DNA from: Desmodesmus armatus
Taxonomy: Eukaryota; Chlorophyta; Chlorophyceae; Sphaeropleales; Scenedesmaceae
Direction of reading: 5' to 3'
DNA length: 64,000 nucleotides
NCBI GenBank assembly: GCA_007449985.2
Contig: VIIQ02000054.1
Coordinates: forward strand, 248,001 to 312,000
In this document: piece by piece, positions 1 to 10,869 of the stretch
Layout: each line of letters starts with the position of its first letter
Numbering within the stretch: the stretch's first letter is position 1
Made by a program: the position numbers and the translations under genes
The notes under the pieces: generated by a model
Databases searched by the model: none
What the model was told of the DNA's origin: nothing
Seen by the model: only the letters and a program-made list of their open reading frames with translations

Positions 1-519
1 TTGTAGGGGTCCTGCTCGCCATCGAGCCGCCAAGTGTGGCTTTCAAGGCTTCATCAGCATGCGGATGTGCATGGGCAGGGCTTTACAGGGCAAGTGGGTC
101 CACGGGAGGTTGGTGTTGTTGTGAACTTGCTGGTGTGTGTTGTTGAGGGCCATCATGGGCTGTCTCGATCTGACCCTTCACTGCAAGTGTTCCATACGTA
201 TGATCAGCATGCAGTCTATCGCATCAACGTAGCGGGAGGGCGCTTCTGTCAGCTGTTCAGCAGTTCAATGCCCAACGGTCATTTGTAAGCAGCTTGAATC
301 AGAAGGCAAACGGGATGCGTGATGAAGCAGACTCGACGCTTGGCAACAGCAGGTGGCATCTAGGTTGCGCTGCACATCACCCCGATCAGCCTCGAGAGTG
401 GAAACGTTGGACCTTGAGCAATTACTGTTCTCATGCTGTCTGTACAACTGAGATCACAGTAGTCACCTTCACAAACATCTGGCACATCCGCATCCTTTTA
501 CAGCACAATCAACTCAGCA
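1..519. other. Left edge, no gene recognised
   Basis: No reading frame here looks coding. A pyrimidine-rich TTTTACAG just before 510 could be an acceptor for an upstream non-coding or transit-peptide exon of the helicase that follows, so that gene may start further left. Confidence 0.4.
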
Positions 520-3500
520 ATGCAGGCGCTGCTGCCCAAACTGGGCCGTCCCAGCCTGGCAGCAGCAGCAACAGCAGCCAGGGCCAGGGTGACCCGCTTG
601 CCATGCACCATCAGTACATGGCAGGACAAGGCTATCATACGCTGGCTATGCAGCACACACACCCGTGACACCCCTGGCCGTAGCGTAACAGCAGCTGCAG
701 CAACCCAAGCTGCTGCCAGCAGCCAGGAGCAGCAACAGCAGCAGCATGCAGCAACAGCTGAAGATGCTTTTTATGCTGAGGAGGCTCAGGGCTTTGCGGA
801 TCTGGGTCTGGCGAATAGTTTGGTGGCAGCATTGCAAGCGGGAGGCTTCGCACGGCCCTCAAGAGTGCAGGTAAAACACACATGGCCTTGACCTTCTGCC
901 CAGCATGCCCAGCATGCAGTCAGCACCACCAGCAGGCATGCCTGGGCTGGTCTAGGGAAGTCATCACTCTGCGGCTTCATGGAATCGGTTAGTCACACTC
1001 AGCAACCCTACACATGTAGAGCTTGATCGCACACAGAGAAGGCTGCTTTGTGTCAACCAGCAGCAGCTCAGTGTTTACACAAAGGGTGTGCACGCGAGTC
1101 ATGCAAAGGCAATTCCACTAGGAGAATGTGCTGTGTCGTGTCCCCCCACCCTCGCCCACCCCAACAGGAGCTGGTGATCCCCAAGGTTCTTTCTGGCAAG
1201 GACATTGTTCTGGCTGCTGAAACAGGCAGCGGCAAAACCCTGGCGTACATCGGCCCCCTGTCGTCGCTCTTGCTACAGAGGGCAGCCTCAGGCAGCAAAC
1301 CCCCATCAGCAGACCTCTTCAAACAGATCGACAGCAGCAGCAGGCAAACACCTGGTTACAAGCCCAAGCCAAGGTGAGGACCGCCGCTAGCAGCAGTAGC
1401 TGCGCCCAGACAATCCAAGCTTTCTGCGCAGCTGGCGGGTTCCTACATGCAGTTTCCTACATGCAGTTGTATGCCAACGAAAGAAAGTGTTGCGGAATGA
1501 CGTTGATGCGTGGCAGCTCATCAGCCACAAGCTCCCGTTCCTTCTTGCGTAGGCATGTGAAGAGCGTCCATTCTGTGTACAGGGCCATGCTTGCGCTGGC
1601 CTTGCTCCTGCCCATCCTGTAGTGCCCTTCAGTGCCGGGCCCATTGCCTGGTTCTACACTCACCAGCGGCTCACTGAGGTGACCTTCATACACCAGGGCT
1701 GCATGTCACACTGCAGCCGGCGCTGTCAGCAGCCACACTACACGATGCTTCACTCATCCTGATCCAACCCTTTCTTCCCACCCACTACCCCTTGCTACTC
1801 CCCCCCCCCCAGGCCCCAACTGCGCTGGATGGGCCTGGTGCTGTGCCCCAACACCGCCCTCTGCCAGCAAGTTGTGCGGCTTGTCTCCTCCCTCCAAGAC
1901 ACGTCTGGGCGGCCCCTGCTGACCGCCTGCCACGTGTCCTCCAGTAGCCCCCCGCCCTTTGAGTCCCCTGACATCATGGTGACCACACCAGGTGCGCTGT
2001 TTCATCCATAGTTGGTGTTTGGGGGGTGGGGGTGGGGGTGCGCAAGCGGGGGGGAAGGGGGGGGGTGTTGCTGCCAGAGCACAATGGGGGTGAGTGCATG
2101 CCTAGCCCTGGCCGAATTTGCTGCAACCTTGAAGTAGGACTACAGCGCAGGTGCATGATGGGTCAGTTTTCTTGTGAACATCGCGCCGTCTGTGTGTGTA
2201 CGTGCTTTTGTGCGCAGGCGCGCTGAAGACGCTATTCAACGACAGGGGTGTCATGTACGGCAGTGACTGGACGGCTGAGGCTGTGGCGCTGCGCACCGCG
2301 TTTGTGGTAGTTGATGAGGCTGACCTGCTGTGGCAGGGTGGCTATGTGAAGGACCTCACACGCCTGCTGGATGTGAGTGCAGGGAGGGGAGGGGCAATGG
2401 GCTGGTTCGAGGGGGGGGAGAGGAGAGGCAAAGAGGAGAGAGGAAAGGAGAGGCAGGGTTCAGGCAGTGGCTGTGTCACGTGTTGGAGCACTGTTGCAAC
2501 AGTGCACAGCAGCTAGGAGGTTTGCCAGCTCTGTCTAGCAGCAGGTGGTAAGTCGAGGTCTGTGGCAACCTCAGGCAAATGCTACCTGCCACAAGCAGCT
2601 GTACTGATGATATGTCCTATGCCCCGCACTCTGCGATGCTGTGCTGTGCTGTGGCCTGGGGCATGTGCAGGCGCCAAATTCTGCTGAGCTGTGTACGCTG
2701 TGTCATGTGACGCGTGCAAATTTGCAAAATTTGTGCTTTACATAATATGTGCTGTGACCCATGCTGTGGCCCATGCTGTGCAGGCGTTCAAGTCAGCTGA
2801 GCGGCGTGTGCTGGAGGCCCAGGTCCTGCAAGAGCTGCAGCTCGACAAGGCCTGCCTGGACAGGCTGCCCCGCAAGGTCAAGGAGGCATTGTGGAAGGGA
2901 GGCGTGCCAGCAATGCTCAAAGCCGGCTTGACGCAACCACAGATACAGCGCCTGCGGGAGCAGGGGCCTGGCTTGCAGCACCCCAGCAGCCCTACGCAGC
3001 AGCTGCAGGAAGAGGATGAGGAAGAGGAGGCTGCTGATGGTGATGAGGATCCTGCAGTCGAGGCTAGCAGCAGCAGTGATGGCGACAGGGCCAGCAGCAG
3101 CAGTCATGCCAGCACAAGCGGCAGCGGTGCTGACAGCGGTACACAGTATGGTCCGTACTTCCGGAGGCAGTACCTGTTTGTGGCAGCGACCATGCCGGCC
3201 CTAACCAAGGGAGATGTCGGCATTGAGCTGCAGAAGCGGTTCCCAGGGGCACTGTGGGTGTCGGGAGACATGTTACATTACGTGAGTGGGGTGGCAGTGG
3301 TGGTTAGTCTGCTTGGCGGTTGTGCTGCTGGTGGTTTGGGGGGATTCACAGGAAGCTGCAAGTGCTGAGGGTTCATGCACGAGCAGTCTCAGCGCCTTGT
3401 CACACATGTCTGCAGCAGGGGCAGCTGTATGATGGCAGTGCTGTTGCGGCAGTAACCTGCTGCTGTGCTGATACAAAAGCGGCTGCTGCCAACATGCAGG

Positions 3501-4910
3501 ACTTCGATATCTGCTGGCTGCTTAGCGACAGGCAACCTGCCAATGGCAACTCACATGCGCCGACAGGTCAGGGCTTGAATCTTCACTGTGCTTCGTCACG
3601 GAATCAACTCACACTGGCTGTGTGCATGTGTGTCATGTGACTGCAGGTTAAGCCGCATGTGGACCACACCTGGGTGCGGCTGGGCAGTGCTGATTCAGCA
3701 GTGGATGAAGCTCTGCTGGCTGCAGTGCAGGCAGACCCTGACTACACAGCAGGCAAGGCACGTGTGCTGATCTTCACACGCAACACAGCAAACGCTGACC
3801 GGGTGAGTCCCAGGGTGGGTCGGTGCCACACTGAGCTTCGCTGCCAGCCTGGCCATCGTGATGACAGGTCACCCACATCAATCGGGGACCAGTGAAGCAA
3901 CCAGCGAAGCCTCTGGGCTCACTGTCAAGGTCATGCACAGCAAAATTGGGAAAAGATGTACTGCAGCGCTAGCGCAATGATTGACAGCAGCGCTAGCGCA
4001 TTTGATTCAAAGCAGCGCGAGCGTGCTGCCATTTGCTGTAAGCAGGCGCATGCAGCAAACAGGAACCTGTCCCCTGCGTCTGTTAGCTGACGCTCCAATG
4101 TTTGGGTGCTGTGTCTGTCCGCCGTGTTGACGCACAGGTGTCTGCCTTCCTCAATGAAAACAGCGTCCCCAACCGTGTGTACCATAAGAACCTCCCGTCC
4201 AAGGAGCAAGCAGCAGCACTAGAGGCCATGGCCCACCCGGCGCCTGAAGACAACCTGGTGATGGTCAGCACAGATGCAGCAGCACGGGGCATAGACCTGC
4301 CCCAGGTCACCCACGTCATCCAGGCAGACTTTGTGGCAAATGCTATAGAGTTCCTGCACAGGGTGGGGCGTACTGCCAGGGCTGGTAGATCTGGCAAGGT
4401 GACATCGCTGTACACACCTGCAGGTGAGGACATGTACCTTCAGACTTGAAGTTAGTGGGGTGCATTGGAGAGGGGCAGCCTACGGCAGTGTTGCGCCTTG
4501 TCTTGCTTGGCGGCCTCTTGTACGCACAGTGGACCTGCGTAGCAGAGTTGTTGCCGTGTGATCTTCCTGCATCAACAAAGTGCCGGCAATGCATACACGC
4601 CCACTCAGCTCACCCTTTCTTCACAAAAGTGGGTGCACCAATACAGCTCTTCCGCACCTCCAAGATTCTTGCAGATGCTGCAGTTCTGGAAGCGCATGCA
4701 ACATAGTTTTCCCATTCTCACCGCGCACTGACGCGTGTGTTTGTCTGTTGCTCTCTCGCACCTGCAGATGCCAACCTGGCGGAGGCTGTGCGGCAGTATG
4801 TGGAGGCAGGGCAGCCAGTGGCAGACTGCTTCAGCAGAAACCGGTCCTTCAGCCGCAAAGTCAAGCGCTACGGCAAGTTTGTGCCACGCGGACAGCAGGG
4901 CAAACAGTAG
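520..4910 (+). CDS. RH22: DEAD-box ATP-dependent RNA helicase, RH22-like (8 exons)
   Basis: Exons 520-870, 1168-1373, 1813-1991, 2218-2372, 2784-3281, 3647-3802, 4138-4423 and 4768-4910 join without phase conflict into 657 residues ending TAG. Motifs in order: Q motif (about 92-117), AETGSGKT (134-141), TTPG (243-246), DEAD in VVDEADLLW (278-281), AAT replacing SAT (431-433), VLIFTRN motif IV, STDAAARGID (559-568) and HRVGRTARAGR (589-599). Motif Ia reads LCPNTALCQQ instead of PTRELAxQ. This deviation, with VAATMP and ALWVSGD, resembles plant RH22, a chloroplast helicase acting in 50S ribosome assembly. The first 60 residues are Ala/Arg/Ser-rich and acid-poor, as in a plastid transit peptide. 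A poorly conserved acidic Ser/Glu insert of about 130 residues separates DEAD from AAT. The start is the first Met of the exon; an upstream exon is possible. Helicase call is firm, RH22 orthology moderate. Confidence 0.85.
3963..4024. repeat. Short tandem repeat with GCGCTAGCGC palindromes in helicase intron 6
   Basis: Three units of about 24 bases begin GCAGCGCTAGCGC, GCAGCGCTAGCGC and GCAGCGCGAGCG at 3963, 3987 and 4012. The first two contain the perfect palindrome GCGCTAGCGC. Confidence 0.7.
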
Positions 4911-5139
4911 CAGCTGCTGCATGTTGGCTATGTGCACAGTGCATGGGGTTGCTTGTGGAGTCTCCACAACCTGGTTGCTTTACCCAGGGTACCAAGCGAC
5001 ACCTGTTGCAGGTGGTACACATGTTGTTACACATGCCCTATGTTGAGATCATCAGATGCTTGTGATGTGGTGAGCACTGTGCTTAGGCTGGTGGCCACCC
5101 CGACCAAATTCAAAAAGTCACTGCCAGCTTTTACATGGT

Positions 5140-5560
5140 TTCTGTTACACAAAGGACCCTGATCACCCACACATGCTGCAAGCCCCACCGGGACTATCAA
5201 AAGACTGCCAGTGGACAAAGGCTACCTACCCTGTCTCAGGGTTCTTGCTTCAGCTCAAGGACACTGTACGGGACAAATCCTCTCGAACCTTATGAATGAG
5301 CCTCATTGGCAGACAGTGTGCCTGTCACAGCATCATATACTGGCAGCACAGTGTGCCCATCACAGCATCATATCTACTGGCAAACGCTGTGCCATCAGAT
5401 GCCATCTGACCTTGCAAGTTGCGCACTTGACAGTGTGCACTGCAAGGCTTGCAGCACACACACGGTCAGGACTGAATGCACCACAGCAGCACTGTGAATG
5501 CAGTTTGAACAAAAGATAATGGTACAGTGTAACACGCCAACTTGACAAACAAAGCCGTTG
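5140..5560. repeat. Dispersed repeat, copy A
   Basis: This stretch aligns by eye with 12825-13200 over most of its length. Shared landmarks include GCTGCAAGCCCC, GGACAAAGGCTA, TTCTTGCTTCAGCTCAA, GCAAGT(T/C)GCGCA, TTGCAGCACACAC and CAGCAGCACTGTG(A/G)ATGCA. It has no long frame and lies directly downstream of the helicase stop, where it may provide the 3' UTR; a TGTAA, the chlorophyte-type polyadenylation signal, is at 5528-5532. No terminal repeats or target duplication were recognised. Confidence 0.65.
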
Positions 5561-5859
5561 GCACACAGTCAGCCTGGGCTCTCAGCAGCCTCTCAGCACG
5601 ACATGGCCAGTATATAGTACGTACTGCTGTAGACAGCGTGGAACCACTGTATTCGCAGCATGACAGATAATCCTTTTTCTACTCCAGTCAACATGCTCTG
5701 TTGCTGGAACCCATTTTACACGCCAAAGCTGGCAGGGTCGCTCTGCTGCCACACACTGTGTACAGACGGCGCGCCAATCAACCCACCACATGCGCATGCA
5801 AGACTTGCCCCCTCACAGACGCCACCCGGTGGCTGAACCAGTAGCGGCTGGGGGCTCAC

Positions 5860-8800
5860 CTATGGCCCTGTGTGGGGCTCAAGCTGCCCACTGAGCCTGG
5901 CAGGCATAGGTGCAACCTGCTCAAACATGGCTTTGTTGCCACTGTCGGTCCCGCTGCCCCTGCGCATCCCAAAGCATGCCGTGACTCTACCCCACAGCTT
6001 GCTGGCAACAGGGCTGTGTGACACCATGAACGCAAGGCACGCAGACACGAACACCAGGTGCAGCAGCATGCCCAGGGCCCCTGCAGTCTCCGAGTACGAG
6101 GTTGGAGCTGCAACACCTCCACTGGAGAACAGGGTCAAGCTCATTTGGGTGGTCAGGTATAGGCAAGCACATGACAGGAGGCTCATCCTCTGCACATGGG
6201 GGCACATGTACGGCTTGAAAATGAGCTCCATGGACCCAAACAGCACAAATGCCGTGTTCAGCAGAAGCAGTGAATAGAAGCTCCCGAGGGAGAGGCTGAA
6301 GACGGAAATGGCCACACCGGCCAGGATCTGCAGGGTGCTGACAACCTCAAAGTAGTAATGCTGTGGCCGGTATGCACAGTACAAGAAAGACAGCCTGCTG
6401 GGGGTTGCTGGATCCTCCTTTGACCTGCTGCGGTACAGCAGCACCCACAGACCGACAGGGATCCCCACAGAAAACAGCAAAAGAGTGACCACGCCCAGGC
6501 TCAGGGCATACTTGCGGTGCCAGCCGGTGTAGCATGCCTGCTCAATGCTGCTGGCAAAGTAGCCGTGCCTTGCATTGGCAGTGGCGTACTGCGAGCCGGG
6601 CTTGTCGATGGTGATGCAAGCAAAGAAGCCAAGGCCTATGCGGGCAAGCCATGGGAAGAAGAAGTTGAGACACACCAATGCGCAAACAGGCCAGACGCTA
6701 CGCAAAGAGGAGAAGTGCGCATGGTAGCTGATGGGCTTGCCGCAGTGCGCACACGCCTTGACAATCAACAGCCACAGCAGGGCAACAACCAAGCCAACAC
6801 CCAGGGGGGCAGGGAGGTTGATGAAGATGCGCTTCATTGCTAGCGGCATGCCCAGCGGCTTTGCAGCGGCCAGCAGGCAGTCTAAGGAGGCAACCTCAGG
6901 CCCACCAAGGGAAAACACCCAGTTCACCAGGGAGAACGCAGCTTGCAGCGACTCAGGCCAGTTGATCTTGAGGTGCGCCACAATCAGCACATACTGTGCA
7001 TGCCTGATCAGAAGCTTGCAGAACTGCGAAGAGCGGGAATGGCCGTCCATGACATTCTCACGCAGTGCAAAGTGGAGGGAAATCAACACCAACAAACACA
7101 GCACAACTGCCGCCCCCAAGTAGGCAGCGATGATCTTGCCGGTGCTACTGCACTTGCGACACTTTGAGCTGGCAAATCGCATGGCAAAGCCCTTGGAGCA
7201 GCTCATGCACAAGTGCCCTTCATGTCCGTCTGCACAGCGTGCGCCACTGCCTGGGAGGCATGCATCAGGAGTCGGGCACTGGTGGAACTGCGTGGAGTAG
7301 GGGCTGCTGTGCCAAAAGCCAGACAACGGGTATACCAGAGCCCCGCCTGCACAAACAGCACCTCTTTCAGAGATGCTTTCAGGGCAGGGGCTGCACGTGG
7401 CGCTGGTGTTGTCCAGGGCGTAGGTGTTGACAGGGCAGGACATGCATGTGCCGCTCGGCCCGCTTTTGACCTCACCGACGCCACATATCTTTCTTGTCCT
7501 GCAGCAGCAGCAGCAGCAGCATGGAGTGATGACACTGCAGCTGCACGGCGCTCACCGTGTAAATGATATGCTTGGCTGCACAATGCGATTGCAGTTGGAC
7601 AGTGCCTTCAGCACAGTGAAAGGAATGCGATGCAGTACTGGCCTGGTGTGTTGGGGCCCGCATGTTCAACACAATGGGCAACCGCGCACAAGCTCAACAC
7701 AAGGCTGCACACATTGTCGATAACTCACCAACTGACGCTTGGGCTTGTAGCCTGGATGTTGGCGTCCCCTAGCAGCAACGATGCGTCGCCACTTGCGCGA
7801 ATTTCCTCACCAGCATAATTCGCGGAGTTGTTGTAGAATGTCACCCCACCATCAACGACAAACTTGGACTCCCCATGAATGTTGATCGCCCCGCCCTCAA
7901 CCTCTGCGCTGTTGGAAATGAATGCGGTGCCGACTGAAACGTTGACCATTGACCGGTGGCGCGCCGAGATGCCACCGCCACTGCTGCCAATCACCTTATT
8001 GCTTACAAAGCTGCTTCCCTGCACGAGCACGTTGGCATCCTGGTTTGCCACGAGACCTCCTCCGCCAAGCCCATGCATGGCTCGATTGACTGGCTGAATC
8101 AAGTTACGCTCAAAATTGCAGGTTTTGATGGTGACATGTGTGTTGCCGCCAGCGCTGATGCCGCCCCCAGAGCAGCCGGCAATGTTTTCGATGAAGCTGC
8201 TGTTGCCCACCGCCACTGATGCCTGGTCGATGGCAAAGATGCCAGCGCCTGCAAAGTACTTCGCTTGGTTCTTGGTGAAATTGCAAGAGGTGACTCGCAG
8301 CCTTGAGGAGTCCCCAGCAAAGATGCTGGCTCCGTTGTATTCGGCCAGATTACTTGTGAATTTGCAGGCAGTGACAGTCACAGATGCACCACCAGCAATC
8401 AGCAATGCGCCTGCGTCTGCGTCGGGGGCGCTGTTGTTGGCCAGTGAGCTGTTGATGAGGGCAACAGAGGCAGAGCCACTGACAGAGATAGCACCGCCTG
8501 CAGGCAACAGCAAGGTAGCAGGGCAGCACCATGTTGTGGATGTGTGAAAAATACAGTCATCCGATAGACTGTGTGAGGTGTGTGTGTGTGTGTGGGGGGG
8601 GGGGCTCCAGGGAGAGGGGGAGATGGGGGTTGCTGTGGTGTGGCATGTCGGGGGCTGGGGTGTGTGTTGTGACACACATGCCTTTAGTGCATGCCTGCAA
8701 CCAGCTAATTCAACTCAGCCTGAGTTGACAGGAGGAGTACTGAAGATCATGAGCAGTCATACAATTCAAGCAGTTAGGGCGGGCACAAGGTCTAGGGCCG

Positions 8801-9237
8801 GTGGTGCCCCGCAACCCACCTGACGCTTCACCAGCGCTGTTGTTGTTGAAGGCGGCCCCCAGTACTGTCACCATGGCATCCCCTGTCACGACTAGCGCGG
8901 GCCCCTTGGTGTTGTCTGCAAATGTGGTCCCGTTGGTCAGCGCGACCCGCGCCTTGTCAAACACCTTTAGCACGGTGCCAGAGCTGCGCAAGAACTGTCC
9001 CCCCCCTGAAGGTGACATCCGCACTGCCTCCCACACACAGCACTGCGGGTGGTGGGGCACCAGGCACTGGAGGCTGGGCTGAGTCTGTGACTCTTACGTT
9101 GATGGTGGCCTTGGTGCTGCAGATGGAGAAGAGGCAGCTGCCGCTGCTGTGGCACTGTGACTGACCCAGGGCAGTGCTGCCACCGGCACAGGAGACGTTG
9201 ACACTGCTGCCAGTGATGCGAAGGTCGCAGGTCACAC
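5860..9237 (-). CDS. Pmp-repeat (beta-helix) / multi-pass membrane protein, 5'-incomplete, with a frame break
   Basis: Exons on the minus strand run 9237-8820, 8497-7729 and 7498-5860 with matching phases. The first two encode repeats of the chlamydial polymorphic membrane protein type (GGGI, GGAI, FxxN, SxxxNSA), which fold as a right-handed beta-helix. The last exon encodes a Cys-rich stretch (CGVGEVKSGPSGTCMSCP onward, paired CxxC), then about eight hydrophobic helices, and a short Ser/Gln tail ending TAG at 5860. It is a paralogue of the intronless gene at 46075-48870, aligning through the Cys-rich and membrane parts. The exon at 8820-9237 changes frame at a run of eight C (8999-9006). 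The 5' exon with the signal peptide is not located; 10622-10840 is a weak candidate. Function unknown: cell-surface adhesion or sensing would fit. Confidence 0.75.
8999..9006. other. C8 homopolymer at which the Pmp-like reading frame shifts
   Basis: Read on the minus strand, codons before the run (through ADVTFRGG) and after it (GGQFLRSSG) are both clearly coding but lie in different frames. A run of seven would keep one frame. This is either a sequencing or assembly error, or a real one-base insertion that disables the gene. Confidence 0.8.
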
Positions 9238-9514
9238 CTGCAAACAGTTGAGTGGTGGTGGAAGACATAACATGGTTGATGTAACGCAGTGAACCATTGC
9301 TGGTGTGTTGCTGTGCGTGCACCAAGCCTGTGCAGCCTCAAGCACACAGAACACCACCTTCAGGGGTGTGGTGGTTCCTCCTGGCTGCTTGAGGCAAATT
9401 CTTGCCGAGTTATCCCAAACGTTGTGAACTTCAACTAGTGACTAGTTAGACTGCCAAGCATGGTTCATACCACTCCCGCCTTGTCAGGAAGGTATATACA
9501 CGTAAATCAGGCTG

Positions 9515-10125
9515 GTCCTGGCCAAGGGGGTCTTGACTTCGCTAGGTACATGTAGTGGGTGTGTCATCGGAGGTGTACCCCTGTGTTCCCAAGTGTACTG
9601 GTTGCACCCTGGAAAGCTTGTGGGCCTGAGTCTGGTTCTTTTGAGTAGGTACGCTAAGTACATACAGGTACAAAGTACAGGCATGACGGCCACGGCAGGC
9701 CAAGCTCAGGTACAAATTACAACTGAGCCGCCTGTGGCTTGTACCTACGTGTGCCCAACTCAACACATGCACAGGGCTCACATTACGCCTGTCACTCAAC
9801 TGGGTACGCCTGGGTACCGACTGCTTTGTACCTTGTGTACTTAAGCCATAGCATTGGGTACACTTTAAAGTGAGTGGCCTGGCAGGAAGGCACAAGGTAC
9901 AGCCGCTTTGTGGCTTCCAATACAACCCTTGTTACAAAGTACAGCCCAAAACAGGCAGAACCGCAACCGCAAAGTGCTTTGCTGTACTTGCGGTGCATGG
10001 GGGCCTTACCTACAATAAATTGCTTCTGACAGTGCCAAAGCCTTGGGTACGCAGGGGTACACCTCTGTTGACACACTCACTGCGTTTACCCCGTGGAGTC
10101 CAGACCCCCTTTCCTGGCCCAGATT
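9515..10125. mobile_element. Foldback / MITE-like element with long imperfect inverted arms
   Basis: The segment 9515-9592 is an imperfect reverse complement (roughly 80% by eye) of 10043-10125. Landmarks are CAGGGGTACACCTC, TGACACAC(C/T)CACT and AGACCCCCTT. The 450-base interior is rich in GGTAC/GTACC words and has no coding frame. The element lies immediately 5' of the visible part of the Pmp-like gene and may sit in its first intron. Confidence 0.65.
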
Positions 10126-10621
10126 ACCTGGGGTCCCAGATTGGGGTCCGCCGATTGCCGAGTTGACCTTGACACAGCTTTCATGGTGCGTAAAAGTAAC
10201 AGTCCCAAGTATGCATCGTGGGTGCAGCACTGCTCCAAGCTGATAGGCCTGTCATCAGCCTGTATACTACATAGTGGCTAGGCTGCTGTGACAGGCTAGG
10301 CTATAGCAGCACTGATGCTGCTACTTTCACTTATATAAGGAAGGTACTATCGAAATCCTTGGTAGCCTTTTGGGAGCGTGCAGACAAAGGGGCTGCGAAC
10401 TGGCACCGAAATCAAGATCAGGCCTGGGCCCCCCCAAGAACGAGTCGCTCTCGCACTCATAAAAGCAACGTCACACAACTGGATAAACTTTGGGTTGACC
10501 CAGCCCAAGAACAACCATCATCACAACACAAAGATCGGCCTGCTGGAGTCGCAACTGGATGGGCACCAAACTCACTGTCGAGTAGGCTGTGCGAGTCGGT
10601 CATACTCCACGACCGTCTAAC

Positions 10622-10840
10622 TTATGCTATCCAATACTGCTGAACGCCAGGAACATTGGGACAGCAGCCCACGTCAGGTGACAGCTGGTACCCTCTGCAG
10701 ATGGGAGCTTTGGTGGTGGTGGTGGGGAGATCCACGGTGAACCTGGACACCTCCTCACCTTTGGAACCGGCTTGAGACAATTGCGCATCTGCTAACAGCA
10801 TCACCAGCATCATCAGAGGTGCACGAAAAGTGGTCGACCC
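10622..10840 (-). CDS. Candidate signal-peptide exon of unknown gene
   Basis: A minus-strand frame begins MGVGSTTFRAPLMMLVMLL, which resembles a secretion signal, and continues for about 50 residues with a CRGYQLS...GCCPN stretch. It lies upstream of the incomplete Pmp-like gene on the same strand and could be its first exon, but no GT donor in the phase required by the next exon was found. It may equally be a chance frame. Confidence 0.25.
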   Translation of the reverse strand, partial: GSTTFRAPLMMLVMLLADAQLSQAGSKGEEVSRFTVDLPTTTTKAPICRGYQLSPDVGCCPNVPGVQQYWIA

Positions 10841-10869
10841 AACCCCCATTTTGAACAGCACCTACAGGT

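Noticed and set aside
5860..9237. Bacterial (chlamydial) origin of the Pmp-like gene as recent transfer
   Set aside because: The gene has spliceosomal introns, eukaryote-type Cys modules, local codon use and a paralogue; any transfer of the beta-helix repeat would be ancient.
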